From the NCBI GenBank assembly GCA_027604505.1, contig JADIIX010000138.1, positions 1-55,730 on the forward strand: DNA of 55,730 nucleotides, written 5' to 3'. The stretch is from Gonapodya sp. JEL0774. Its lineage: Eukaryota; Monoblepharomycota; Monoblepharidomycetes; Monoblepharidales; Gonapodyaceae. The notes beneath the pieces are model-generated. The model had not been told where the DNA came from and ran no database searches. It saw nothing but the letters and a program-made list of their open reading frames with translations. Position 1 is the first letter of the stretch; each line of letters opens with the position of its first letter. Below are positions 38,583 to 50,072 of the stretch, piece by piece. The position numbers and the translations under genes were made by a program.

Positions 38583-41500
38583 ATGCAATGCCGCACTGAG
38601 ACAGTTCTTAAACCCAAGGTTACGGTCACCACTATCGCGCCCTTGGTACCTGGGACTCGCTATTCTTTGTCTACGATAAAAACAGATCGCACACGACCGG
38701 GCTTCGGAGTTCTGGCGGTGACAACGTACAGAATATACTATGCCCGAAGCGGAACATTCCCATTGACGCTGCCTCTTGGAGCTCTTGCTAGTGTTGAACA
38801 GACGAGCTCTGATGTAGTCTCGTTTTCGCTAGTCAACTGCGTTCATCGTTGGACTTTCCGGTTCCATCAGGGAACCGTCGCCGCTTCCTCTCGTACTCAG
38901 GCTCACCCGCGTACGGTTACCTGCGCAGATCTCTGTACCATTGTCGCACGAACATTGGAAGTCGGTGCACATGGCGCCTTCGCTTTTCGGGGCGCTACGA
39001 AAGGGTGGATTGATCTAAATTCGGTTCACAGACACAGCAGTGTTGACAGCCAAATCCAAACAGACAACTCAGAAGTGGAAATATTAGAATCGACGTTTCA
39101 GCGAGTGTTTGGAAAACCAGCCATATGTGGCGAAGGCAATGAAACTGAGTCCGGAGGGGAATCCATGTCGCAGGATGAGCTCTTGTCGGAAGAGATTGCA
39201 CGGATGAGCTCAGGATGGTAAGATTATTCTGACGAACTTACTAAAGGTTCTGGCTTGCCTCAGAGTGTTGAGAGCGTTGCCTCCACTCACGAATTCGAAT
39301 CACATTCAGGTCGCTCATGCCGATAAATCTGAACTTTCAATCCATTCCAACCTACCCTACTCGGATACCGCTTCCGCAATCGCTCGCTCCTCCTCTTTCT
39401 TTGCATGTGTCTGCGTCCACATCTCCCCTTCGTGCCAATTCCCTTTCAAGAACTTCTACGACGCCTCCGCCAATCACAACCGCGCCACTTCCACACCGTC
39501 CAAATGCCTCTACTCAGACATCTTCTTCCACGCTTAACAACTTGGTTGCTTTCCGCTCACGATCTAGACTCCCGTCGCTTTCTTGGGCCGCACCTGGTCG
39601 AGCTATTTTGCGTGCTTCACAGCCACTTGTGGGGATGCTTGGGGCGCGTTGCACTGAGGACGAGCAACTAGCGCGGGAAGCAGTGCGGGTAGTTTCTTCT
39701 GCCGCCGTTGCTGCGGGAATGCTTTCCGAACGGCGACATACTGTTGATTTCAGCGATTTGGGCGATGCGTGGACTGGAGTCGGTATCTCGTCACCTACAA
39801 ACGGAGCTCAAATTTCTCCATCTAGCTATTCCAATCAGCAAGTACCCTTTTGCATCCTAGATCTGAGGTCGTACACTGCGGCATTGGGACAAATGGGTGT
39901 CACTGGCGGTGGCTATGAGAATTCCGAATATTATCCGACGGCGGGGTCCCCAGTATACTTCCTCAATCTGGGCAACATTCACGCCGTAAACTCCGCGCAT
40001 ATTGCATTGATCAAGGGCTTAGCCTCAAGAGATCTAGAAGGGTGGTACGGGCGAGTGGAGCAGAGCGGGTGGTTTGGACTGGTCGCGGAGGTGCTTCGAG
40101 CGTCAACAGAGGTGGCGGGGAAAGTCGCGTCGGGTGGTGTAGCTCTTGTGCATTGTACAGATGGCTGGGATCGCACGAGCCAAGTGGTTGCGCTCGCGCA
40201 ATTGATTTTGGATCCATATTACCGGACGATGCAAGGTTCCTTTCCCCCCTCCCATTCTCCCCTAGTGGCGGGATTGAGCTGAAACCTTGCTTTTGTTTGC
40301 ACTAGGCTTTAGAGTGCTCATCCAGAAGGAGTTTATTGCCATGGGTCATCCGTTCCGGGCGCGGCACCAAACTGCAAATGTTTCGCTTTTCAATCGGCCC
40401 ACCCCAACAACATTCGCTCCTCTATTCACCTCCCAGTTTCAACATCCAGAATCAGGCCAGGCCCGTGGTACTCCTCCTTCGCCATCTGTCGCAAACTATT
40501 CACCTCCCCAGCACGCACCATCCCCAATTTTCCTCCTCTTCTTAACCTGTGTACGGCACCTCATCTTGGAAAATCCCTCTCGATTTGAATTTCATGAAGG
40601 ACTCCTGCTGATCCTCGTCCGAGCAGCATCGGGTGACAGTCCGTATGGTGACTTTTTGCTCAACAACGAACTGGAGCGCAAGTTGATGGGCGCATTCGAA
40701 AGGACAGGGAGCGTGTGGCGTTGGATCGAGGAGCGGTGGTGGTGGTTCGTCAACCCACACTATGATCTCGTCGAGGAAGAAATGGCGACGGCGGCGAAGG
40801 TTGGTTGGGGTCCTGGCGGAAGGCGGTGGTCTCTGGACATGGCGCTTCCCTCGACAAATCCATTACACGGACAAACCCCCATAGGGTTGTGGGAAGACCT
40901 GTACCTGGCGGACATCCAGCCTATCGTCCGTCTCTTCTCATTGCCGGCCTCCGCGTTCGCCGGGCTGACCCCTGCAGCGCGGAGATTGATCGCCGGAAAC
41001 AACTTTGAGCTGGCGCAGGAGCTTCGGCGATTGGAGGTCACGAGGAACCGAAGGGTGGCCAGACGTGCTCTTAGAGGTTGGCGAGACCACGTCATGAACC
41101 GAAAGCTCGTGTTGTGGGAGGCTGCAGTGGTGGGCCGATGGGCCGCGGAGACCATCGTCGCCAAGGCGCTGGACGCCATGAGCCACCGAGAGCGAACCAA
41201 GCCCAGAGACCTCGAGGAGTTCGTCCGAGGGTGGGACCCGTCGAGTGTCGGCGCGGGACTGCGAGCGACCCGGGTTCGCCGAATCGTGGGTGCGGACGGG
41301 AAAGTCAAGGAGGTCGAGTTTGGCATCGAAGCCGACGACCGACCGTCCCGCACTGGCACTGCCGAGGGGATCGAGGTGCCAGGTGGACCGGACGACGCCG
41401 CCTCGTCTGCCGAGACCGAGATCGGATGGGTCACCATGTCCCGTGAGGCGGCGCCGGACGTTGAGATTGTGTTCTTCTTGCAGGAAGAGGATTGGGCCGA

Positions 41501-41621
41501 CATTGAGTACCAGCCGGCGCACGCTGGGGCGAGGGCCAACGGTGCCGGGTCCCCGCCTGTGTCAGCGAAAGGTGCAATGTACTCGGCCATTGAGAAGCAG
41601 TTGTCTGAAGCTATGGAGTGA
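38583..41621 (+). CDS. Myotubularin-family phosphoinositide 3-phosphatase
   Basis: Removes the 3-phosphate from PI3P or PI(3,5)P2 on endosomal and vacuolar membranes. Exons 38583-39217, 39310-40235 and 40306-41621 sum to 959 codons (958 residues). The first exon is a PH-GRAM domain (ETVLKPKV, TTYRIYYAR). After the intron come the myotubularin blocks FQSIPTYPT..IPLP, VAFRSRSRLPSLSW and ASQPLVG, then the active site VHCTDGWDRTSQ (about 40150-40180, cysteine near residue 492). The Cys and Arg of CX5R are both present, so it should be active. GFRVLIQKEFIAMGHPF follows across the second intron. A Ser-rich insert (about 39390-39530) is unusual. The last 270 residues are predicted from a GC-rich stretch and include helical, possibly coiled regions. 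The acceptor at 39309 is chosen because the earlier one at 39248 leads to a stop. Confidence 0.9.
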
Positions 41622-41659
41622 CTCTTGAGAAGCAGTCGTTCGGAGCTATGGAGTGACTA
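41590..41659 (+). repeat. 35-bp tandem duplication over the myotubularin stop codon
   Basis: The 35-bp unit 41590-41624, which contains the last codons and TGA, is followed directly by an imperfect second copy 41625-41659 in the 3' UTR (about four mismatches). Confidence 0.85.
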
Positions 41660-41922
41660 TACCTGGTGATGATGCAATGTAGATAGGCTATTATAGTGAA
41701 GATAATGCCAGTTCACTTGGCGACTCGATGCAGGCACGTGTGATAAAGACCAGGCAGATGTCATTGCCGTAAGAGAAGTGCATATGTACATTAGAATGTC
41801 AACAAAATGACGATAATCTGTCACTCAAACTATCCAACCAAATCCAATACAATACAAACAAGCCAGTTGGCTCTCAACAATGGTGAAATCACCCAACTAC
41901 ACCCCCCGCGCCCACAGGAGTC

Positions 41923-42759
41923 CTACAGCTCCTTTGCGGGCGACTGAGTGAGGAGCACACCGAAACGCTTCTTCAGCGTTACACGATGGCGGGAGTATTT
42001 GTCGTCAGGGGAGAATCGAGCTATTCGTTCCAAGGGGAAGCACGACGAAATGTTGCGTGGCAGGGTGAATGGAGAGCATGGAGGAGCAGGGAATATGAGA
42101 GGAAAGGTTAGTACATCTTCACGATTCGGAATATGATGCTCAGAATTCGTTAATTGAGAATAGAGGCTTCTGAAAGCGACGAGAAACCGTGTTCCATGGG
42201 CGCAAGGATACACATGGACACCAGACAAGATGTCTCAACGCTACTATCCAATCACGGAACCTAAATCATCCGTTGATTAGCGATACGAAGAATTTTACTC
42301 TTCGCCGTCTAGAGTGACCCCGAGCCGCATCGAGCACGAGGTCCACCGGTCCGAGACGGTCCGGCAGACCAAACTCTTGGAGGAGACAAAGAACGGCGGT
42401 GGATCCGGATCTGATGTAAGATCCGCAACGGTCCATGATTGGCTTTCAGTAGTGTGCCACTACACCACTTATATTCGCGGTGATCCCAGAGGATGTACGC
42501 AGATTGGGTCAGAGTACTTGCCTGGATGTGCCGACTTTGTGGGTGAACCATCTGGAGCGGATTTCTGCAGAATGTGGTTGATTGGATGGCGGAGAGGAGA
42601 TGGAAATGGAGGTCCCGCATCGAATGGAAGGTCAAGAAACAGTAAGTGATCCAAGTTTAGAGTTGCGAAAGAGAAGAAAGTAAGAGGGATTGCAGAGTGA
42701 CAAACCTTGAGAGTGTATACGCGTTTTCCGGTGTCATCGAGATAGAACATCAAGTGCAT
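41923..42759 (-). CDS. NOP10: H/ACA snoRNP protein NOP10
   Basis: Core protein of H/ACA ribonucleoproteins (pseudouridylation, rRNA processing), which binds Cbf5. Exons 42759-42706, 42564-42522 and 42020-41923 sum to 65 codons (64 residues), the normal NOP10 length. Exon 1 encodes [18 protein letters not shown], exon 2 [14 protein letters not shown], and exon 3 [20 protein letters not shown], ending LTQSPAKEL; all are near-invariant NOP10 blocks. Intron 2 starts GCAAGT (a GC-AG intron): the Ala codon is completed as G-CT only with this donor, while the neighbouring GTACTC shifts the frame. Intron 2 is 501 nt, far longer than its neighbours. Confidence 0.93.
42021..42521 (-). other. Unusually long NOP10 intron 2, possible snoRNA host
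   Basis: 501 nt against a usual 50-130 nt here. It holds a GC-rich block (about 42315-42400) with short self-complementary runs such as GGTC..GACC. A weak C-box-like GGATGAT and D-box-like CTGA are spaced about 140 nt apart on the minus strand. None of this is a clean snoRNA signature. Confidence 0.25.
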
Positions 42760-43104
42760 GGCGGGAGAGTTTGCGTGCTGAGATTGGCTGGTTCAGAGAA
42801 AACAAGAATAGCCACATTCATGGCTGTGGTCCATGGCCTGTGCCCCTCCCCAACCAACTACTTTCTCTGACCATTCTGAGTATTACTGTAATGTTGCGTA
42901 TCTCTTCTGCTATTCTATGCACCTACATGTCGCAGACATCTAATCTAACCCTAATGGTTTCGAATGATCGTGCCAAAGGTTGTGTCAACAGCTGTGATCG
43001 GAGAAAGAGAATTTGTTCGGCTGACATGCTGGAGGAAAGAGCAATATAAAGGAAAATTGTTTGTGTACCATGATGGCCTCGTGACGCAAGGTGGTGCGAA
43101 ACAC

Positions 43105-43132
43105 TGACGTCAGCGTTTTTGGGTTATATAAA
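43105..43132 (+). promoter_or_regulatory. CRE-like palindrome and TATA box of HSP12-like gene
   Basis: TGACGTCA (43105-43112) is a perfect CREB/ATF-type palindrome. TATATAAA (43125-43132) lies 13 nt downstream and 83 nt before the ATG at 43215. The spacing suits a strongly inducible promoter. Confidence 0.6.
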
Positions 43133-43214
43133 CCCCACCGAACAAATCAGTTTAGGTCTCTTCCGTGCTCGAAATATCCACCGAAATCTCTTAAACACTC
43201 AAACTCTCTAGCAA

Positions 43215-43993
43215 ATGGATTACGGCCGCAAAGGTGTCTTGCTGTCTCTTCTTCCTTGCTGTCCTTTGATCGTCAAGTCAACTCCCCGTCTTTTCCTCAG
43301 GATTGGGTGAGGAGGCGAAGGAAAAGATCACGGTATGTATTTCTCTCTGTGTTTGTTTGTCCTTCTCTTCCTCCGGGCCCCGTCTGATCACTTCGGGATT
43401 GGTCGGACTTCTGTCGTTGTCGGGACACACGTCATCTCACGACAAATTCTCTGGAATGCAGCCCGATAGCCAGAAATCCTTCTCTCAACAGATGAGCGAG
43501 GTGAGTTGATTCAGCAAACTCCCAGAGATCTCCATGTACTTCTTCCGGGATTGCTCATGTGCTTGGTATTTGTGCCCTATCTCCGCTATTGTAGACCGTC
43601 AGTGGCTACACCGGTATGAGCTTCGCTCCTTTGCTTCGCACCTACTAGAACCTTACCAAGCACTCGCACCATAGATCGCGCGAAAGCAGCCTTGACTCCT
43701 GGTTTGTTTCCGCACTCGACTTCTTCCTGCTTCATCAGGGATCACTGACATTTTTCGAACTTGCGGTAACCAGATTCACAGAAATCTATGGGACAACAAG
43801 TGCACGACAAAGCGCGTGGAGGTATGGATCAAGGAAGCAGCAACACTACGAGCACAAGCACCAGTGGAAGTGGTGGGGAATCGATGATGGATAAAGCCAA
43901 GGTTCGTTTGCTTTGCGCCGCTTCCCACTTGGAAATCGTTTTTAACCACTGAATTGATATCAGAACATGATGGGGATGGGCGAGAACAAATGA
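43215..43993 (+). CDS. HSP12-like stress protein with duplicated DSQKS motif
   Basis: Small hydrophilic, membrane-associating stress protein of the Hsp12/Wh11 family. Seven exons (43215-43233, 43301-43332, 43462-43500, 43595-43613, 43675-43701, 43774-43901, 43964-43993) sum to 98 codons (97 residues). It opens MDYGRKGLGEEAKEKIT, close to the Hsp12 GRKGFGEKASE start, followed by the family hallmark PDSQKS. A second DSQKS appears after the fifth intron (ALTP-DSQKSMGQQVHDKA), so the motif is duplicated. The rest is Gly/Ser/Thr-rich and ends MMGMGENK. Six introns in 97 codons is extreme, with exons of 19, 27 and 32 nt. The upstream CRE and TATA elements suggest stress or cAMP control. Confidence 0.8.
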
Positions 43994-44735
43994 TCGAAAG
44001 GAAGTGCTTCCGTAAGATGAGAAAGATGTAATCTTAACTGATTACCTTTTGAAAATAATATCGAGCTAAAATAGCATTTGAGAAATCTGCTTCTGATGGA
44101 TATTTCGGGTTGGTCATTGAGAAGATTCCGCTTTGCATACCCTATTACATAAAGTGGCATCCACCACTCACCTGCGCACCTGCTCATGGTATTGTTACAA
44201 CGGCAAACAAGCAGTGGGTTCACAAACGAGTGCAACAGTGGAGTAATACATGTTCATGATGTCCGAACTTTGAGCTGTGATGAAATTTGGTAGAACCCAG
44301 ATCCAAACAGAAGTAGACAGTCACACTGCTACTGGCCCATGAGTCTGGAGCCTGTAGTTGATGGCGGCTTGGAAACAAATACTACTCTGGCATCCATTGC
44401 AATCGTCATCTGCGCGGACCTCGATGTTCAGCACAAGCAAAAGACTCCACTCCAGTATTTGGGGAAAGTTGCTCGGTAAAGAAGAATATTCAAATTGGTC
44501 AACTTAGTCGAGCCATTTTTTGTGTTCAGTTGATATCGGAGTAACGTCCAGGAACCAGCCTGCCCAACAATGTGCGCTTGTGGTGAACCAGGAAGGGGAA
44601 AAATAGCACACAAACTCTGCGGAGTATCGCAACACATTCTAAAAACTAAGATTGATACGCTGGATAGCGGGAAAGGTGGATGATTTGTTGAGAAACTGCT
44701 CCGCGAAACTTCGTCACCTCAATCACAATTGCAAG
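43994..44735. other. 740-bp spacer, no gene recognised
   Basis: Short frames only on both strands. It holds the 3' region of the HSP12-like gene and the CTU2 upstream region. Confidence 0.4.
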
Positions 44736-47091
44736 ATGAGCGGCCTCCAGGGGACAGGTTGCAGTAACGACGACGACGAAACAGATGCGCCAGAAACGTC
44801 AACCGTGGAAGCGCCAAAGGCTGATGGTAAGCGAGGAGCATAAATCATCCCGTCTGGGCGAGTTTCAACTCTGTATGTCGTCGATCTGCACGACAACCAC
44901 AGCAGAACCCGCGCCCTGTTTCCGCTGCAAAACTCGATCAGCGACCGTATTCGCCAGATCCGCTCACTTTTGCGAGGCATGTTTCATGCTTTCGGTTCGG
45001 GTGAGGTTCAAAACCAACCTCAACGTCGGCATGGGCGGGTTTTCGGCCAAGGACGCCAGGGAGAAGAGAATAAAGGCAGAGCGGAAGGAACGATTGCGGG
45101 AGAGGGGTGGATCTGCGCAGCTCAAAGACCGGGATGGAGTCGGTGAGGGTGGAGCAACATTAGTTGGGTCCAACTCCACCTCCACAACTGGTCCAGAGAT
45201 GCACTTGATGCCGAATGCGAACAATCAAATGAACAGCAACGTACCCACAAGTACTCCCGAATCTGCTGGGGGAAGCGTTTCCGCACCACACGTTGTCGAC
45301 ACCGTCACCCAACCACCTGCCTCGCCGCCGTCCTCCCCGGATACCGCGACTCCGTCCTTGCCGAACCTCTTGTTCGCTATCGATTCTACTCCTACTTCCC
45401 TGGCACTGCTCGACATGTTCTACGAGGCTTTTGCGGACATTTTGACTCGTCCCGATGAGGATCCGCGCAATCCGGTGCGGAACCCAAAGGCGAAACCCAA
45501 AACGCTCGGCAAAGTGTTTGTGGTGTATGTGGACGGCGCGGGTGAAGATGAAGATGAGGATAGGGAGGAAGGTCAGGTCGATGGAACTGATGGGAAGGAT
45601 GCCGAGCGGTCACACCAAGACAAGGTGGACGCTTTTCTTCTGGTTGGTTGTTTGCAATTGCGTGATGTCCTCCGAGCAAGGTTACTGACATGCACTTGGG
45701 AAACTCGTGACACAATCGCTTCTTGTTCGTACTCAACAACCCCAACCCTGGATACAGTCGCTCCCTTCACGTTACCCTCACCTCACATTTCTACGTGTCC
45801 AAATTTTCGATGTTCTCCAACCATCAGTCTCACCTGTTACCCTCACATCCTCATCGGGGCGAACGATCTCGGGCCACATCGCTTTCCATCCGTCTGGCTT
45901 ACTAACTTCTGTTCCGTCACCGAACGCGGAACCTCTCATCTCCCTTCTGTCATCCCCTCCGCCCACTGTCTCCCGATCCCATCTCACATCTCTTCTTCTT
46001 CTTCGCCGCCACATCGTTCACGTCCTTCTTCTCTCCCTCTGCGCAACCCATTCTGCGCCGTATCTCGTCACTCCTTGCACCGCGTCTCGACTCGCCGCCC
46101 GCACACTATCGAGCCTCTCGCAGGGTCGGGGATGGAGCCTTGCAGACGATGTTGGTGAAACCGAGATCGGTGTCACAGGATGGGGCGGGCAGAGCGGCGC
46201 TTCAGGCAGAGTGCGAACTCTTCGGCCTTTGCGAGATGTTACGGATGAGGAGATCGGCGTGTACCTTCGAATGGAGGGACTCAGCTCATCATCTGCATCC
46301 ACCACGATATCTTCCACTGTGGTTGATATCTCAGCGGGTCCATTCTCCTCTGGTGCCTCTCTTGCTCATTCGACCCTATCTGCCGTCTCCTATCGGCTCA
46401 TCAACACTCTCACGGCCGGATTCCCCTCGACTGCCAATACGGTCTCAAAGACAGCGGAGAAGGTGGCCTCGGCAGAGTGGTGGTTGAGTGAGGACGAGAA
46501 GGGCAATCCGGGCGGTCGCAGAATGGCGAAGGACGGATGTGCGATGTGCTTGAGGTGCGTTGTGGTTCCGTTACGAGATGTGTCCGTCGATTCACCTATT
46601 CTCTGCCCACACCTGTTAGCCCCTACCGGCCAAACTGGTCCTCTTGGCGTGCCGCACACATCCTTGAATCCATCTTGGACGTCAATCCGTCTTCCGCACC
46701 CGTCACCGAGTCTCAACAACCTCAGTCTCATATTCCGCTAACGAGCTCTCTCTCTTCCTCCCTTTTCCCATCCGACTGCTACCTGTGTCATTCCTGCCAC
46801 TCTGCGCTTCGTGATGCAGCAAAGATTGCAATGCTGTATGTTGAGAGTTCCGTTGCGAGTAGTGACACCTCCGGTCAGGACTTTGATCGTCCGGCATTCA
46901 CTTTGCCCGTCTACGCGGGTGTGGTGATTTTGGGGCGGACCGCTGGAGTGAACGTGAACACCCATAAAGAATTCGGACAAAATGGTGTTGAAGCGGAGGA
47001 GGAGGACCAAGTGACAATGAATAAGATACCAGTGTCACGAGATGACATGAGAGAGGAGTTGAAGGAATGGTTGGTGGAGGACGCAGAGTGA
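44736..47091 (+). CDS. CTU2: Cytoplasmic tRNA 2-thiolation protein 2 (CTU2/NCS2)
   Basis: Partner of CTU1/NCS6 in thiolating U34 of tRNA Lys, Glu and Gln. Exon 1 starts MSGLQGTGCSNDDDET at 44736 and splices at 44826 to 44906 into PCFRCKTRSATVFARSAHFCEACF, the CTU2 N-terminal cysteine cluster. Next comes LLFAIDSTPTSLALLDMF, a degenerate form of the PP-loop region typical of CTU2. An intron around 45650-45705 leads to the frame with HVLLLSLCATHSA, SRLAARTLSSLSQGRGWSL and PLRDVTDEEIGVYLRMEG, all CTU2-like. The C-terminal third has CAMCLRC and, after another junction, CYLCHSCHSALRDA, the last metal-binding pairs; the end is ELKEWLVEDAE. Acidic and Ser-rich inserts lengthen it relative to yeast Ncs2. 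Exon borders after 45640 are approximate. Confidence 0.82.
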
Positions 47092-47238
47092 CGCGTTGGC
47101 TTTGACTTTTGGACCCATATCCGTTCACACAAACACGAGTATTATATTCTGCAACACTGTGTTGACAATCACAATGGCTTGCTCTGTGACATCATTTGTT
47201 GTCATTCCAACTAATCTAGACGGTGGCTGAACTGGGAT

Positions 47239-48845
47239 TCACAGTTTTGCTTGTCGAGACTTGGTCACTCCATAAAACGCGTTGCCTGGAAGGTAGTATG
47301 GATGGTTTAAAGTGAGAGCAAAGGCAACCGACATTTTCCATCCATCACGCACCTGGATTGGGAACCGGGTATTCCACAAATGAGCTCGCTCCAGCGTCCA
47401 TGCAATACTTTTTCATTTTCGATGGACCCCATGCTGCACCTAGGCCAGCACCATGGTTGCCAAGCGATTGTGTCATACCTTTGTCGTAAAAATGCCAGCG
47501 TGAGTGGGTTCACTTCCCACCTCTCTATGTCGAATTGCTACAGACTCACAGTGCATTGTCGAGACACTGTACAGAAAGGTGCCTCCCATGTTGAGATTTT
47601 CCTCGAGGTTATCGGAACAGCGCGGTTCCATCATTATGAAAACACCGTCGGGTTTCACCGCCGCTAGAATCTCCTTAAGACCTCTCAAGGGGTCGGGAAG
47701 ATCGTGGATGACATCGAATGTGAAGACCACGTCGTATGCGTCCCGTTCCACGAGATCATACACCGACCGAACCTCGGCAGAGCAGTTCTTGCCCTCGAGT
47801 CCTGCTTGGCGGATCTTATTTTGGGCTTGCGAGATGGAGAAGGAATCGAGGTCGACGCCTTTGAAAGTAGAGTTGGGGAAAGCCTCGGCCATTCTGACAG
47901 AGAGTCATGATAAACATTCTTGACTTCCTCTGCAAGACAAGTCCGTGTCTATTAGAACACTCACGCGATGATTCCAGCCGCTGCACCACACCCAACGTCC
48001 AGAACCTTGATGCCGCGCTTAAGTTTCTCCACGAGCCCCGGGATGGCCGGCAGCCATTTGCGGACGAGCACACTCTTCATGGTCCCCTCATGCGTCCTCG
48101 CCATTCCCCTGGGCAGCTCCGGTCCGAATTCTCTAAAAGTCACGCCGCCTCCGTTTTTGAACGCCTCGGCGAGTTTGGGAACCACGGACCAGTACGACGC
48201 AAGGTTCTCGCATTGGCCGCCGTAGAAGAGGGGGTGGGGAGGTTTACCACTTTCCCAGTCGTCCACGAGGATCAGTGCGTGTTCTTCTGGCTGTGTTGCA
48301 CGGACTGTGGTGAGTATTTACAGCTTAACCACAAATGTGTCAACTCACTAGCTTTTGTGGGACCGATCGATTATGGCGAAAACAAAAGGGAGGCCACAGG
48401 GGGAGGAGAATCCACTGAGTCATTTCTCTTGAAAGATGATTCACGCGAATAATAACAAGGTACCTCGAACGTTCCCAGTTCCTTTCCGGGCACCGGGTGG
48501 TACAGCACGATACCTCCCGCTGCAACCGCGGAGAGTGATTCTCTGAGGTATCGCTCCTTTAAAACGGAGGGTAGATCGTTTTGAAAGCAGAATCTGCACG
48601 TCCGAATGCGTGTGAGGGAGAATTCACCTGCAATCCCGTCTTCTTAGCCAACGCTTCCACCGACATGGGCCCTTCACCCTTCATGGCCTTAAACACTCCA
48701 ACACGATCGAGCACGCTCACAACTGTGGGGGAAGAAATGTAGCGTGGTCACGAAATCAGAATTCACAAGGGCACACTTAACTCCTTTCTGGGAGCACAGT
48801 ACGAGACAACTTTCCTGCCATCATGGTGGTATATGTTTGGAGCAT
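47239..48845 (-). CDS. SAM-dependent methyltransferase with N-terminal winged helix
   Basis: Class I methyltransferase; substrate unknown. Exon 1 (48845-about 48782, MLQTYTTMMAGKLSRTVLPE) joins across a GTTAAG donor to IVSVLDRVGVFKAMKGEGP (48722-48628). ERYLRESLSAVAAGGIVLYH completes a winged-helix-like domain. The catalytic domain has LDVGCGAAAG (SAM motif I, about 47980), FKGVDLDSFSISQA (motif II), DVVFTFDVIHDLPDP (motif IV) and LKEILAAVKPDGVFIMMEP (motif V/VI). The last exons read GAGLGAAWGPSKM and, across an intron whose acceptor is CTTCCAG, PNPGNAFYGVTKS, with the stop at 47239-47241. The fold resembles bacterial and fungal winged-helix O-methyltransferase-like proteins. Possible extra 5' exons up to about 49000 were not resolved. 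Convergent with CTU2 (147 bp apart). Confidence 0.8.
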
Positions 48846-49484
48846 GTTAAAGTATTGGAAGAAAGGCCGCACATTTGCGTTCTTTGGAGCAGGCCCGCCT
48901 GTCGGGGGGACGTAGCTGGAGCAAGCGATGTCGTGGTGGAAATGAAGGTTTCGAATTGAGACAGAGACGGCGATCGCTGATGGAGGAAGCCAAAACACCA
49001 CAGAGACAGAGAGATCCAGTGCGCTCTATCCCCGTTAAGGATCCCTGGAGACCAGTGAATGCTGCTCCCACCAAAATGTCCGGTTTTGATTCCGCACAAG
49101 CAGTATTCTCCGCCTAGACGAAGCTACTCCTGGCGTGGCCCCGACGAAAAAAATTGATGCTTACACGGGGTCCACAAATGTGTTGGGAGGAAGCGGTTTG
49201 TGTGTTTTCGCCATTGTGGGGAATAGGGATGTGTGGAGTTCGGCTGGACTTGTTCCGATTCCTCGTCCATACTAATCGAGGATGCACCGGTCCCACTTCA
49301 ATGCAGGATCCTTCTCTGATGCATATGTCAGGGTGAAGAATTGAAAGACTTCAACTAGATCGATTCATTCACAGACGTCCCCACAGCAGTTGACGCGCCG
49401 CACCGCCATTTGAAAATAGAAATGCAGATAATGGAACACACGGTTTCACACATCTTTAAATTGAAGCGGACAGTTACGAGATAG
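48846..49484. other. 640-bp spacer between divergent genes
   Basis: May hold upstream exons of the methyltransferase. Minus-strand frames are open around 48850-49000 without a recognised motif. Confidence 0.35.
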
Positions 49485-49875
49485 ATGTTCCCCATTCCAA
49501 CCCCTTCATCCAGAGGTGTCCCAGTTGACGCATGCCTATATCCGGCAACCACACTCAGAATCTCTGAACAGTCACCCTTCCACGCCGATCTATCAATCAC
49601 AGACATTTATGCGCAGTACGAAGCTGCGCTGTGGCAACTACTGGCTTCTGATCAGGATGCGCGATGGTCCTCCCTCCCATCTGAACGTGAGTACACAGAG
49701 CGGTGCCTGCTGTGTGCACGATGACACCTCTCACGCGAATACGAAATGGTGCTTGTTCACTTTCTATGTAGTACGAGACTTGTTACCAAAACTGCCCCAC
49801 TTGAACCCAAAGTTCCAGTCCAGCTTGCAGGAGCTGGTGTCCGAGCGTCCGCTAAATCCAGCGATCTACTGGTAG
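49485..49875 (+). CDS. Small protein of unknown function (101 aa)
   Basis: Exons 49485-49686 and 49772-49875 sum to 102 codons. The splice (C-GTGAGT to TAG-TA) joins LPSE to LRDLLPKLPHLNPKFQ in frame. The protein has an amphipathic helix (ITDIYAQYEAALWQLLASD) and ends SERPLNPAIYW. No signal peptide or membrane segment. The regular helix pattern and clean splice support a real gene, but the family is not recognised, and the start could lie further upstream in another exon. Confidence 0.55.
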
Positions 49876-50072
49876 TGGCTTGCTCAAGTAAATTATTCAT
49901 ATACATTATTGTGTATTGTGTGCAGTGTATGTAGACGCGGGGAAGATATGGAGCCCAGCACTGCTTTCGCGTCAGACATGAAACACTTGCCAATGACCGT
50001 CGCGAATCGGTTTGCGTTTCTGCGAGCACGTGAATTCGAACACGTTACGTACACTGTCCGCCCGATCGGACT

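Noticed and set aside
38274-38588. 104-codon minus frame between transporter and myotubularin
   Set aside because: No recognisable domain and it overlaps the myotubularin start.
40760-41590. 276-codon minus-strand ORF opposite the myotubularin exon
   Set aside because: Mirror of GC-rich coding sequence; no motif, and the plus strand continues a sound gene model.
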